Source: Acidobacteriaceae bacterium
GTDB lineage: Bacteria; Acidobacteriota; Terriglobia; Terriglobales; Acidobacteriaceae
Length of the DNA: 9,574 nt
Assembly: GCA_003162255.1 (NCBI GenBank)
Contig: PMMJ01000446.1
Span: forward strand, 1 to 9,574
Reading direction: 5' to 3'
Shown: piece after piece, positions 1 through 6,715 of the stretch
Numbering within the stretch: the first letter of the stretch is position 1
How the letters are laid out: each line of letters begins with the position of its first letter
Translations under genes and position numbers: made by a program
Notes under the pieces: model-generated
The model's input: only the letters and a program-made list of their open reading frames with translations
Told to the model about the DNA's origin: nothing
Database searches by the model: none

Positions 1-896
1 TAGTTCTGCCACGGGCTGTTAGGGTCATTCTCTGGCAAGCCGAAAATGTGGCGGAACGCTTGCACGTCGGAAAACCAGATATCGCTGCGGCCTACGATGG
101 CGATGGAGGCGCCGCTGCCATCAATGCCGGAACTGAGCAGAGGGCGTACGTTGTAAATGGTCTGAAAGTCACCCGGCGCTACAAAGTAATAAACATTCCC
201 ACTGTTGGGATCGTAGATGGTCAGATCTGGATTGATCCGCTTCAGTTTCCCGCCCACGTCTCTCTTCATCTGTGTAACCTTCGAATGCATCGGCTTCTTA
301 AGGAAGTTATGCAAGGAAAGCACGCCACTTACCACCGGCGTTAGCGCCTGCGGCAGAGAGATGTCTTTCGCATTCGCGATGTGACTTTCTCCGTCGCGCG
401 AATAGCTGTGCATCGAAGTCTGAAAAGTGTTTTCTCTCTGCAGGGCCGTTCCCGAGAACTCGATCCACTGTTTCCCGCGGGCCACTCTCGCAACGCTCAG
501 GCCGTGCTGCTGCAACCATCCTGTAATTTTCTGAACGTCTTCATCAGATAAGCCGAATTGCTGCGCGAATTGCTCCGGCGCAAGCCACTTGTGGTAATTC
601 GGCGAAGTCTTGTCCTGTTGACTATCCAGCAGACTATTGAGGGCCGACTGTTGGTTGCTGCTTGGCTTTAACACCAGCAGCATTCTTTCCAGGAGTCGGT
701 TGCGATCGACGGCGCCGAGGTCTTTCGCGGTCTTCGTTGCGGGATGCGTGCTTCCGCCAATCGTCGTCCGCGAGGCATTGTCAATCTTCTGCGTGATCCG
801 CGATGGCGCTAACTGAGCCGTCGACAACAAGCCGACAGCCAGGGAAAACACGACGAGGACACCAACCGAAACGCGTGGAGTAAGTTGTTTTTTCAC
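1..896 (-). CDS. Pro-kumamolisin (S53/sedolisin-type) secreted protein, N-terminal part, cut by window edge
   Basis: The reading frame is open from a GTG at 896-894 to the left edge, giving 298 codons. An in-frame TAA lies just upstream and AAGGGG about 9 nt before the GTG supports this start. Residues 1-28 form a signal peptide (Lys-Lys, then a hydrophobic stretch ending near STAQ). Residues about 55-205 match the pro-kumamolisin activation domain: SPNYHKWLAPEQFAQQFGLS at 98-117, WLQQHGLSV at 127-135, and a PVVSGVLSLHNF segment near 187-198. A linker leads to PGDFQTIYNV at 241-250 and DGSGASIAIVGRSDI at 259-273, the entry to the S53 catalytic domain. In the family this propeptide keeps a secreted acid serine-carboxyl peptidase inactive until cleavage. 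The Glu/Asp/Ser catalytic residues lie beyond the window, so activity cannot be judged. Acidobacterial homologues are often very long, with C-terminal Ig-like repeats. Family call strong; peptidase activity inferred. Confidence 0.88.
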   Translation of the reverse strand, partial: MKKQLTPRVSVGVLVVFSLAVGLLSTAQLAPSRITQKIDNASRTTIGGSTHPATKTAKDLGAVDRNRLLERMLLVLKPSSNQQSALNSLLDSQQDKTSPNYHKWLAPEQFAQQFGLSDEDVQKITGWLQQHGLSVARVARGKQWIEFSGTALQRENTFQTSMHSYSRDGESHIANAKDISLPQALTPVVSGVLSLHNFLKKPMHSKVTQMKRDVGGKLKRINPDLTIYDPNSGNVYYFVAPGDFQTIYNVRPLLSSGIDGSGASIAIVGRSDIWFSDVQAFRHIFGLPENDPNSPWQN

Positions 897-1260
897 GGGA
901 TGGACCCCTTTTTAGGTTTTGGCTGTGGGACAGCATACTGCTCCTGCACACCCGGTTGATGGATAAGAGCTACACGGCTTGCCCCGCACATGCCGCTGGT
1001 TGCGCAGGGTCTGACTAGTCGATCGGACGCGGAATCGTTAAATAGCGCAACTGAGGGAGGCAACGGATTGGGAGTGCAAAAGACTTCATATGAAATGCGT
1101 ACCACCCTTTACTACGGCCGGAATTCTCGCCTGTCGCTCGCACGGTGTCAAGTCAAACTTTCTTGTCGCAACCGTTGATAACAGCGTCAGCACTCGCTGA
1201 GCATGTCTCTACGGTCGGCCCGTCAATGCGATCTCACCGCATCAGGACAGAAGGCGTAAG
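897..1260. other. Intergenic stretch without a supported gene
   Basis: These 364 bases separate the start of the kumamolisin-type gene from the end of the NrfD gene, both on the minus strand. Short open frames exist on both strands, but none has a recognisable domain or a good ribosome binding site. The promoter of the kumamolisin gene must lie here; I see no convincing -35/-10 pair. Near the NrfD end a weak hairpin can form (CAGCG at 1183-1187 with CGCTG at 1196-1200), but it lacks a T-run and is not a convincing terminator. Confidence 0.5.
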
Positions 1261-2448
1261 TCAGTGCGCGGGCGCGGCGTCGGGAAGCGATCCCGAACTC
1301 TTCTCCGGCCATGGAGGCAGGAGCTTCACCAGCACCCACAAAATGACCAAGGGCAGAACCATCAACACAATGGCCACGAGCAAGCCTTCGCGCGTGATCA
1401 GGCCCATCTTGTAAGTCGTGTATCCCAGGAAACTCTTGGAAAACAACTGACCCCCGATCACGACGTTCCAGCGCATGGCAAAAATACCGATCAGGGTAAG
1501 GCATCCGGCCAGGACGTAAATACGTTTGCGGGCCATTTCGCTGAGCTTCAAGACCTGAGTCAAGGCGAGAAGCAAAATGGGGGCAACTGTGCCCAGCATG
1601 ATCTGGACCACGATATGCGACATGTATAGCTTGGTATGGACCATGAAATCGAGGCTGCGGAAGCTTTCATCGGACTCGTAGATGCGGTGAATCAGGTCGA
1701 GCATTTCCAGGCTGAAATCGATGATGAAGGTGTAGAAGAGGTAGCTGGCCACCGTGTCAACGCAGTGCATATCGATGGCCTCTTTGCGGGACCACGTCAC
1801 CAGCATGTAAATCAGCATCACCAGCGCGATGCCCGACACCATGGCGGAGAAGATAAACACCACCGGCATGAGCGGGGACGACCACCACGGGTTCGCCTTG
1901 ACCGAGCCGAAGATGAAGCCGACGTATCCGTGAAGCAAGAAAGCGGAAGGGATGCCGATGAGAGTAACCAGCCAGCCCACTCGCTCATCGATCGCCAGCG
2001 CGTGCTCATCGATATTGCTTGAGCCCAGGGTCATCACGCGATAGATCAGGCGCTTCCAGCCGGTGGTCGATTGCGAGAGCACCACAATGTCGCGCCGGTA
2101 GTCGAGCCAGATTTCGAGCAAAAGGACAGCCATCAAATACCACAGATACACAAACCCGAACATGGCCATCGCGGACGTCCGGTGCGGCGTCAGGTACATC
2201 TCGTACGAGCGTTCCGGATGTCCAAGGTGCAGTTGCAGCGGCAGCGGCGCCACCAGCAGGAAAGCCAGGGCCGTCAGCAACGCCAGCCGGTACGTGGGTT
2301 TTACCGCCTGCACTTGAAAAACACGCTCCAGCGAAGCCAGAATAAAGGCCCCGGCCACCAACCCCGTCAGAAACGGATAGAGCACGATCAGCACGCTCCA
2401 CTGGAGCTCCACTTCGTTCGGATACATGAAGCCTTCAACGCCAGGCAT
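1261..2448 (-). CDS. nrfD-like: NrfD/PsrC-family quinone-interacting integral membrane subunit
   Basis: A 395-residue polytopic membrane protein with about nine hydrophobic helices. Family hallmarks are visible: HLGHPER after the second helix, LLHGYVGFIFG followed by a KANPWW loop, and RWNVVIGGQ near the C-terminus. NrfD/PsrC proteins exchange electrons between menaquinol or ubiquinol and a partner iron-sulfur subunit at the membrane. An ATG at 2496 would add 16 residues and overlap the upstream gene, but it lacks a ribosome binding site. The ATG at 2448-2446 is preceded by TAAGGAG at 2467-2461 (12-nt spacing) and gives the usual short N-terminus before MYPNEVELQWS, so it is preferred. It is the last gene of a three-gene operon, 31 nt after the ferredoxin-like gene, and no catalytic subunit follows. 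The family call is firm; the physiological partner is unknown. Confidence 0.9.
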   Translation of the reverse strand: MPGVEGFMYPNEVELQWSVLIVLYPFLTGLVAGAFILASLERVFQVQAVKPTYRLALLTALAFLLVAPLPLQLHLGHPERSYEMYLTPHRTSAMAMFGFVYLWYLMAVLLLEIWLDYRRDIVVLSQSTTGWKRLIYRVMTLGSSNIDEHALAIDERVGWLVTLIGIPSAFLLHGYVGFIFGSVKANPWWSSPLMPVVFIFSAMVSGIALVMLIYMLVTWSRKEAIDMHCVDTVASYLFYTFIIDFSLEMLDLIHRIYESDESFRSLDFMVHTKLYMSHIVVQIMLGTVAPILLLALTQVLKLSEMARKRIYVLAGCLTLIGIFAMRWNVVIGGQLFSKSFLGYTTYKMGLITREGLLVAIVLMVLPLVILWVLVKLLPPWPEKSSGSLPDAAPAH

Positions 2449-2479
2449 AACGATCGCAGTCTCCTTATTGCACAGAACC

Positions 2480-3211
2480 TTATCGCACGGAACCATCTAG
2501 GTCGTTGTAAAGCACCTTGGAATGGGTCGCCATGTAGGGTTTCAGGATCTGAACATTGTGGGTCTTCAGGAATTCATGAATCGGATCGTTGGGGTTTTTC
2601 AAATCCGCCAACTGGCGCGCACCGGTCGGGCATGCTTCGCAACAAGCGGTGGTCAGGCCTTTCGTGATCCGGTGATAGCAGAGAGTGCATTTCTCGGCGG
2701 TCAGGGTCTTCGGATGGATGAAGCGGCAACCGTAGGGGCAGGCCTGAACGCAGTAACGGCAGCCGAGGCAATACGTCTTGTCCACTAGAACGACGCCATC
2801 TGGGCTTATAAAGGTCGCACCCACCGGACAAACCTGAGTGCACGGTGAATCCGCGCAGTGGTTGCACAGCTTGGGTACAAAAAAGTTCTTTCCTCCCGCT
2901 TCCTTGGCCGGCGGAAATCCCTTCTTGCCGCCATCGGGCGAGTCCACGTGGGGATTTTCAATGTCGTAGTCCGTCACATGGTAGCGTTCCACCCAGGTGC
3001 GGAAGTATCCGTCGGGCACCTCGTTCTCGGTCTGGCACGCCCGCACACAGTTTCCGCACCCGATGCAGTTGGGGAGGTCGATCAGCATGCCCCACCAGTG
3101 CTCGGACATGGTGTAGTTTGGAGAAGCTTCGGGCGTTCCAGCAAGAACGTGTTTCCATGCGATCGCCGCTGCCGGCAACAGAACCAACATGTGGCGCCGG
3201 GTAATGTTCAT
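2480..3211 (-). CDS. nrfC-like: Four-cluster 4Fe-4S ferredoxin-like electron-transfer subunit (NrfC/PsrB/DmsB type), Tat signal
   Basis: A 243-residue protein with 16 cysteines arranged for four [4Fe-4S] clusters: C49/52/55/59, C116/119/124/128, C148/151/154/158 and C175/178/190/194. This is the standard pattern of the NrfC/PsrB/DmsB subunits that pass electrons between an NrfD-type membrane subunit and another redox partner. The N-terminus, MNITRRHMLVLLPAAAIA, carries twin arginines before a hydrophobic stretch, so export by the Tat pathway is likely. A longer open frame reaches 3361, but the ATG at 3211 has a strong GGAGG at 3222-3218 (6-nt gap) and its first bases overlap the stop of the cytochrome gene as ATGA. 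That overlap indicates translational coupling in one operon. The protein is expected on the periplasmic face, bridging cytochrome and NrfD. Confidence 0.93.
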   Translation of the reverse strand: MNITRRHMLVLLPAAAIAWKHVLAGTPEASPNYTMSEHWWGMLIDLPNCIGCGNCVRACQTENEVPDGYFRTWVERYHVTDYDIENPHVDSPDGGKKGFPPAKEAGGKNFFVPKLCNHCADSPCTQVCPVGATFISPDGVVLVDKTYCLGCRYCVQACPYGCRFIHPKTLTAEKCTLCYHRITKGLTTACCEACPTGARQLADLKNPNDPIHEFLKTHNVQILKPYMATHSKVLYNDLDGSVR

Positions 3212-3693
3212 TTCTTTCCTCCGGTCGTCTCTTCGGCAGTGATGGCAGGGCTGTGCGGCTGGTGGCAGGTATCGCAAGGCAACCCGGAGGAGTGGTCGGC
3301 GGAAACGACTTGCGGGAATGTTTTCGGTTTGGCGATGTTGGCCTCGTGACAACGGACGCACAGTACAGCCGTGTCAAGTTTGGCAGGCTGTATCGAGCCG
3401 GGGTCGTCGGCATGTTTGGCCAGTGGGCCATGGCACGCCTCGCAGTTGACGTGCACATGCTTGCCGCTCTTCTTCTTTTCCAGGACGTCCGCATGGCAGT
3501 CTTCGCAGGCCTGATGGCCGGCGAAGTTCACGGGGCGAGCGGCGATCTCGGCCATGGCGTTTCCGCGGTAGTGTCCGTACTGTCCAAAACTTTTCGGCAC
3601 CAGAAACGCGCGCACTCCCACAAATGCCATGCCACCAGCGACGAAAACAGCGGCCAGCCGAAATAGATGCCCAGCATCTTTGAAGGCATTCAT
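3208..3693 (-). CDS. Membrane-anchored tetraheme cytochrome c
   Basis: A 161-residue protein with four CxxCH heme-binding motifs at residues 63-67 (CEDCH), 84-88 (CEACH), 112-116 (CVRCH) and 140-144 (CDTCH). One hydrophobic helix at about 11-31 is followed by VPKSFGQYGHYRGNAM, so the heme domain should lie outside the cytoplasmic membrane, anchored by its N-terminus. Further histidines (H60, H79, H81, H94, H134, H147) could serve as distal ligands. The frame extends upstream to a GTG at 3750, but the ATG at 3693 has GGAG at 3705-3702 with 8-nt spacing and begins directly before the anchor, so it is preferred. It is the first gene of the cytochrome / 4Fe-4S / NrfD operon. It probably takes electrons from, or delivers them to, the iron-sulfur subunit; direction and terminal partner cannot be read from sequence. 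It lacks the size and motifs of the NrfA nitrite reductase. Confidence 0.9.
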   Translation of the reverse strand: MNAFKDAGHLFRLAAVFVAGGMAFVGVRAFLVPKSFGQYGHYRGNAMAEIAARPVNFAGHQACEDCHADVLEKKKSGKHVHVNCEACHGPLAKHADDPGSIQPAKLDTAVLCVRCHEANIAKPKTFPQVVSADHSSGLPCDTCHQPHSPAITAEETTGGKK

Positions 3694-3729
3694 AAACTGT
3701 GCTCCATTAGATACAGCAGTTCGTTGCCA

Positions 3730-3761
3730 GACCGCCGTGCGCTCGGTCACGCGACCGCCGT
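3730..3761. promoter_or_regulatory. Paired GACCGCCGT direct repeats in the divergent promoter region
   Basis: GACCGCCGT occurs at 3730-3738 and again at 3753-3761, identical and 23 bp apart start to start, close to two helical turns. Between them CGGTC at 3744-3748 forms a 5-bp inverted repeat with GACCG at 3753-3757. The sites lie 37-68 bp upstream of the cytochrome start, in the region shared with the small plus-strand gene. The geometry fits a dimeric activator or repressor site, but no regulator is identified. Confidence 0.35.
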
Positions 3762-3884
3762 AGTTAGATCACAGGCATGAGTGACCTTACGCAGCAGCCT
3801 AGACCATAGTTGGGGAGCGATCATCGTGCGTTGTGGAAAGCCGTTTGGGTTGCGCCCGACACCCGCAGCGTTCATACTCCGACC

Positions 3885-4088
3885 ATGACCCTCAAAAATG
3901 TGGCGCTGCTAGCTCTGGTCGGGACGATTTTGATGACGGTTCTTTTGGTGTGGAATTTCGTCTCGAACATTCTTAATGTTCTCCGCGGCGTGGAGGCTCC
4001 AGTGGTGCTGTTCCCGTCGTTCATCTATGCGTTTGGATGCTTCACCGTAATGGTGTTCTTCTTCGTGTTCCATGGAGAGCAGCGGTAG
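3885..4088 (+). CDS. Small two-helix membrane protein of unknown function
   Basis: A 67-residue protein beginning MTLKNVALLALVGTILMTVL. It has two hydrophobic segments, residues about 6-26 and 41-62, separated by a short loop with NVLRGVEAP, and ends FFFVFHGEQR. I recall similar tiny membrane proteins annotated as hypothetical in Acidobacteriota, but no function is known to me. The start is set at the ATG because it directly precedes the first helix; there is no clear ribosome binding site. The frame can be extended to a TTG at 3810, but the added residues look non-coding. It is transcribed away from the cytochrome operon and could share its control region. Being real is likely; function is open. 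Confidence 0.62.
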   Translation: MTLKNVALLALVGTILMTVLLVWNFVSNILNVLRGVEAPVVLFPSFIYAFGCFTVMVFFFVFHGEQR

Positions 4089-4196
4089 GCGTGATTGTGG
4101 CGGGGACGGCTCTGGGTGTGTTGACCGACTTGGTGGAGGTTCAGTTTGTGGGTGTCGGGGGGAGAAGAATCTGCCCTGCCTGATCTGATCGGACCT

Positions 4197-4204
4197 GCTA
4201 TAAC
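4197..4204 (+). promoter_or_regulatory. Extended -10 promoter candidate for the esterase gene
   Basis: TGCTATAAC (4196-4204) is a good extended -10 element, 39 bp before the TTG start of the esterase gene. There is no good -35 at 17 bp, which is tolerable for an extended -10. The ribosome binding site GGAAGGAG follows at 4229-4236. Confidence 0.4.
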
Positions 4205-4242
4205 CGCCTCCAGCAGATATTTCGTGCCGGAAGGAGCACGCC

Positions 4243-5976
4243 TTGCTTGCGAAGCAGCTTGTGCGAATAGCGTCAGTAGTTTTCTTATCGATCAGCATTC
4301 CTTCGTTTGCGAGCGACGCTGAACTGGTCTTGGCAAAGACTAGAGAGGGAATCGTAAGCGCTGGCAAACCGCAGTCCTACGAACTCGTACTCACCGCAGA
4401 GGATTATGCCCAAATCAAGTTTGATCCTCGTGGGAAAGAACTCACGCTTATAACCTACGATCCATCCGGCAACAAACTTCGCGGGGCCAAGCTCGGGCCG
4501 GGCGAGGACAAGTTCGACTTCATCGTGGATCGCGACGGCAAGTACCGGCTTGAAGTTGCGGCCACTGATAACGCGATTGCCGGGTCCTACGCAATCACAC
4601 TCGAGAAGATCGTCAGCTTGCAGGCACGGCTGGCGCCCCTAAGACCGCTATATGCGAGTCCTCGGATCAATGCCTTAAAAGCGGCGGTCGAGGCCGGAGA
4701 GCCGGGAAGCGCTGACTCCTTTTGGAAGGAAGTCGAGAAACAAGGCGCGCCCATCATCGAGCAACTGCCCGGCGATGACAAGAACCTGCTGGTGACGTTC
4801 CTCTGGAAAGGGACGCCGGATACGCACAACGTATTCGTGGCTCGGCTGCCTTATGCTGGTGGCGCACCCGACGACTATTTCATGGATCGTCTTGGAGACA
4901 CCGACGTTTGGTACAAGACGGTCGCGACTGACAGGAAAACGCGATTTGAATACTCCCTTGCTCCCAACGTCCCCCGAATCCGGCCGGTGTCACAGGGAAT
5001 GGACAATGATGCCATCGCCATGATCGCGGCCGCTGCGAGGCCGGATCCGCTGAACCCGAAACGCTGGGGGGTTGATGCGCAGAACATCGATTCCCCTCGG
5101 CATGAAAGATCCATGGTCGAAATGCCGGATGCGTCACCGCAGCCGTGGCTCGCAGAAGAGCCGGGCATTCCTGCCGGCCAGGTGGAAAAGCGCCGATTCA
5201 AAAGCGTGCTGCTCAAGAACGAACGTGAGATTGCGGTTTATCTTCCTCCCGGATACTCGCGCGATGTCAAACCCTACCCGCTTCTCCTTCTCTTCGACGA
5301 GATTGATTATCTGGGAGACCCGAATCAGATTGTTCTCGTGCCCACACCAACCATCCTTAACAACCTGATTTCGGCAAAAAGCATTCCACCGATGGTCGCG
5401 CTTCTCGTGGGGAATGTTCCAGGGAAGCGCGATCGCGAGCTTCCCTGCAATCCGGCTTTCTCCGATTTTCTCAGTTCGGAACTTCTCCCTTGGGCCCATG
5501 GTTTGTACAATTTCACCGCCGATCCGCGCCAGATCGTGGTAGGAGGTTCCAGCGCAGGAGGCTTAGCCGCTGCCTGTGCCGGCCTTTGGCACCCCGAAAC
5601 GTTCGGAAACATACTCTCGCAATCGGGAGCGTTCCACTGGTTGCCACCGGAAAGTGACCAAACCCCGAATTCGGGTACAAATGCAGAGCCGAACTGGGTT
5701 GCGAGGCAGTTCATCGCCAGCCCCAAGCTCCCGCTTCGCTTCTATCTGGACGCAGGCAGCGAGGAGTTCGACGTTTCCGGGGACGGCAGGTCCATATTGG
5801 TTACCAGCCGGACGCTGCGCGATGTATTGCTGGCCAAGGGCTACGAGGTCCACTTCCACGAATTCGCGGGGGGCCACGACTATCTGAGCTGGCGGGAACT
5901 GCTCGCCGACGGTCTGATCACGCTAATGGGCATTTCCCCATCGCGCTCCGGGCAGGGGCCCGCACCGGAGCCCTGA
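4243..5976 (+). CDS. Secreted enterochelin-esterase-like alpha/beta hydrolase with N-terminal PPC-like domain
   Basis: A 577-residue protein started by TTG at 4243, six bases after GGAAGGAG. Residues 1-24 form a signal peptide (cleavage near FAS/DA). Residues about 28-122 form a beta-rich PPC-like domain (GKPQSYELVL, LTLITYDPSGN, GKYRLEVAA). Residues about 157-242 resemble the enterochelin esterase N-terminal domain (FWKEVEKQGAPIIEQ, LLVTFLWKG, MDRLGDTDVWYKT). From about 316 follows the esterase-D-type catalytic domain: AVYLPPGYS, PLLLLFDEIDYLG, then the nucleophile motif GGSSAGG at 434-440 with Ser437, and GGHDY at 543-547 with His545 as catalytic base. An acidic partner is likely in the segment 503-510 (DAGSEEFD). 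Fes enzymes hydrolyse the ester backbone of enterobactin in the cytoplasm; this one is exported, so its substrate may be another ester or a siderophore in the periplasm. No siderophore genes flank it. Confidence 0.85.
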   Translation: MLAKQLVRIASVVFLSISIPSFASDAELVLAKTREGIVSAGKPQSYELVLTAEDYAQIKFDPRGKELTLITYDPSGNKLRGAKLGPGEDKFDFIVDRDGKYRLEVAATDNAIAGSYAITLEKIVSLQARLAPLRPLYASPRINALKAAVEAGEPGSADSFWKEVEKQGAPIIEQLPGDDKNLLVTFLWKGTPDTHNVFVARLPYAGGAPDDYFMDRLGDTDVWYKTVATDRKTRFEYSLAPNVPRIRPVSQGMDNDAIAMIAAAARPDPLNPKRWGVDAQNIDSPRHERSMVEMPDASPQPWLAEEPGIPAGQVEKRRFKSVLLKNEREIAVYLPPGYSRDVKPYPLLLLFDEIDYLGDPNQIVLVPTPTILNNLISAKSIPPMVALLVGNVPGKRDRELPCNPAFSDFLSSELLPWAHGLYNFTADPRQIVVGGSSAGGLAAACAGLWHPETFGNILSQSGAFHWLPPESDQTPNSGTNAEPNWVARQFIASPKLPLRFYLDAGSEEFDVSGDGRSILVTSRTLRDVLLAKGYEVHFHEFAGGHDYLSWRELLADGLITLMGISPSRSGQGPAPEP

Positions 5977-6029
5977 CCCCATGCACAGGTCGATCACCGT
6001 GCCAAAATGTCTGGGCGGGTCTTCGGCAG

Positions 6030-6167
6030 CTAGGCCACGTCAATCACGATCACGGTGATATCGTCTTGCCGGGTAACCAAGGCAGGTTGCTAGTCACGCA
6101 TCTGAGCGAGCAGTTCCTCCGACAGCTCCGCGGGTGAGTGGTCCTGCTTCTCACGCTGAATGGCGCC
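6030..6167 (-). pseudogene. C-terminal remnant of a SpoIIE/PP2C-type phosphatase, interrupted by an amber codon
   Basis: Read on the minus strand from about 6167, one frame gives AIQREKQDHSPAELSEELLA followed by QMRD, then TAG at 6092-6090, then QPALVTRQDDITVIVIDVA and a final TAG at 6032-6030. The pattern of a 'SPAELSEELL' helix followed by a DDITV strand ending the protein is typical of the C-terminus of SpoIIE/PP2C serine phosphatases of the RsbU type. The rest of the phosphatase is missing: the sequence upstream is the CsbD gene, which overlaps the scrap in a different frame. I read it as a deletion relic with one in-frame stop. The call rests on a short match and is moderate. Confidence 0.5.
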
Positions 6168-6453
6168 CCTTGAATTCGTCGATCTTCTCGTTGGTTTTCT
6201 CCTTGGCATTTTGCACTGACTGACTGATCTTGCTACGCCGCTCGCGCGCCTTGTCGGTGGCGGCGTTCTTGTGTGACTGTTGCACCTCTCGGGCAGCGTT
6301 CTTAGCGTTGCCCCAAGTCTCCTTCGCCGCACCTTTGGCTTGATCCACCACTCCCCGATTGGCTAGTTTTTCGTTGCCGAGAGCTTCTCCAACACTTTGC
6401 TTAACCTTTCCTACAGCCTGCTCAACCTTGCCGGACACTTGATCCTTATTCAC
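6151..6453 (-). CDS. CsbD-family stress-response protein
   Basis: A 100-residue, highly charged, cysteine-free protein. MNKDQVSGKVEQAVGKVKQS, followed by VGEALGNEKLANRG, is the classic CsbD N-terminal repeat, continued by DQAKGAAKETWGNAKNAA and a Lys/Glu/Arg-rich helical tail to residue 100. CsbD proteins are small soluble proteins induced by general stress in many bacteria; the biochemical role is not settled. The start is GTG at 6453-6451, preceded by AAGGAG (6466-6461) with a 7-nt gap. The last residues (GRHSA) overlap the phosphatase remnant, so the C-terminus could be altered by the same rearrangement. No operon partner is evident: the next minus-strand gene upstream ends 262 bp away. 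Confidence 0.88.
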   Translation of the reverse strand: MNKDQVSGKVEQAVGKVKQSVGEALGNEKLANRGVVDQAKGAAKETWGNAKNAAREVQQSHKNAATDKARERRSKISQSVQNAKEKTNEKIDEFKGRHSA

Positions 6454-6612
6454 TGGTATTCTCCTTATAGCCGCCGCGATTACAGCCTTCGTTTGTGCGT
6501 GAAAGTATGGAAACCATCTTAGTGAGCAATGGGCACAGGAACTTGAGGTAGCGGACAGACTTCAGCTTTGGCGACGCTGGTTGACAGAAAATGACAGGTG
6601 ATAACGAGGCCG

Positions 6613-6638
6613 AAAACTGTCCCAAAGTAGACAGTTTT
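6613..6638. terminator. Perfect 9-bp inverted repeat, terminator or operator candidate
   Basis: AAAACTGTC at 6613-6621 and GACAGTTTT at 6630-6638 are exact reverse complements around an 8-base loop. The AAAA/TTTT flanks make it a symmetric, low-GC terminator-like hairpin 78-103 bp past the stop of the Gln-rich gene on the minus strand. It also lies about 160 bp upstream of the CsbD start, and GACAG recurs at 6554-6558, 6583-6587 and 6593-6597, so a protein-binding site is an alternative. Confidence 0.4.
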
Positions 6639-6715
6639 GCGGTCATTCCCTGAAATTATCCCCTGCCCTCGTTCCCTGCTCTAGGTCCGGCTCCGTCACC
6701 TGGGCACTTATCCCG

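Noticed and set aside
893..1105. 70-codon minus-strand frame upstream of the kumamolisin gene
   Set aside because: No ribosome binding site, no recognisable domain and it overlaps the expected promoter and start of the real gene in another frame.
1183..1200. Hairpin CAGCG/CGCTG after the NrfD gene as terminator
   Set aside because: The stem is only 5 bp with an 8-base loop and there is no T-run on either strand.
1264..2667. Long plus-strand open frames opposite the NrfD and ferredoxin genes
   Set aside because: They are antisense shadows of strongly recognised minus-strand genes and have no family features.
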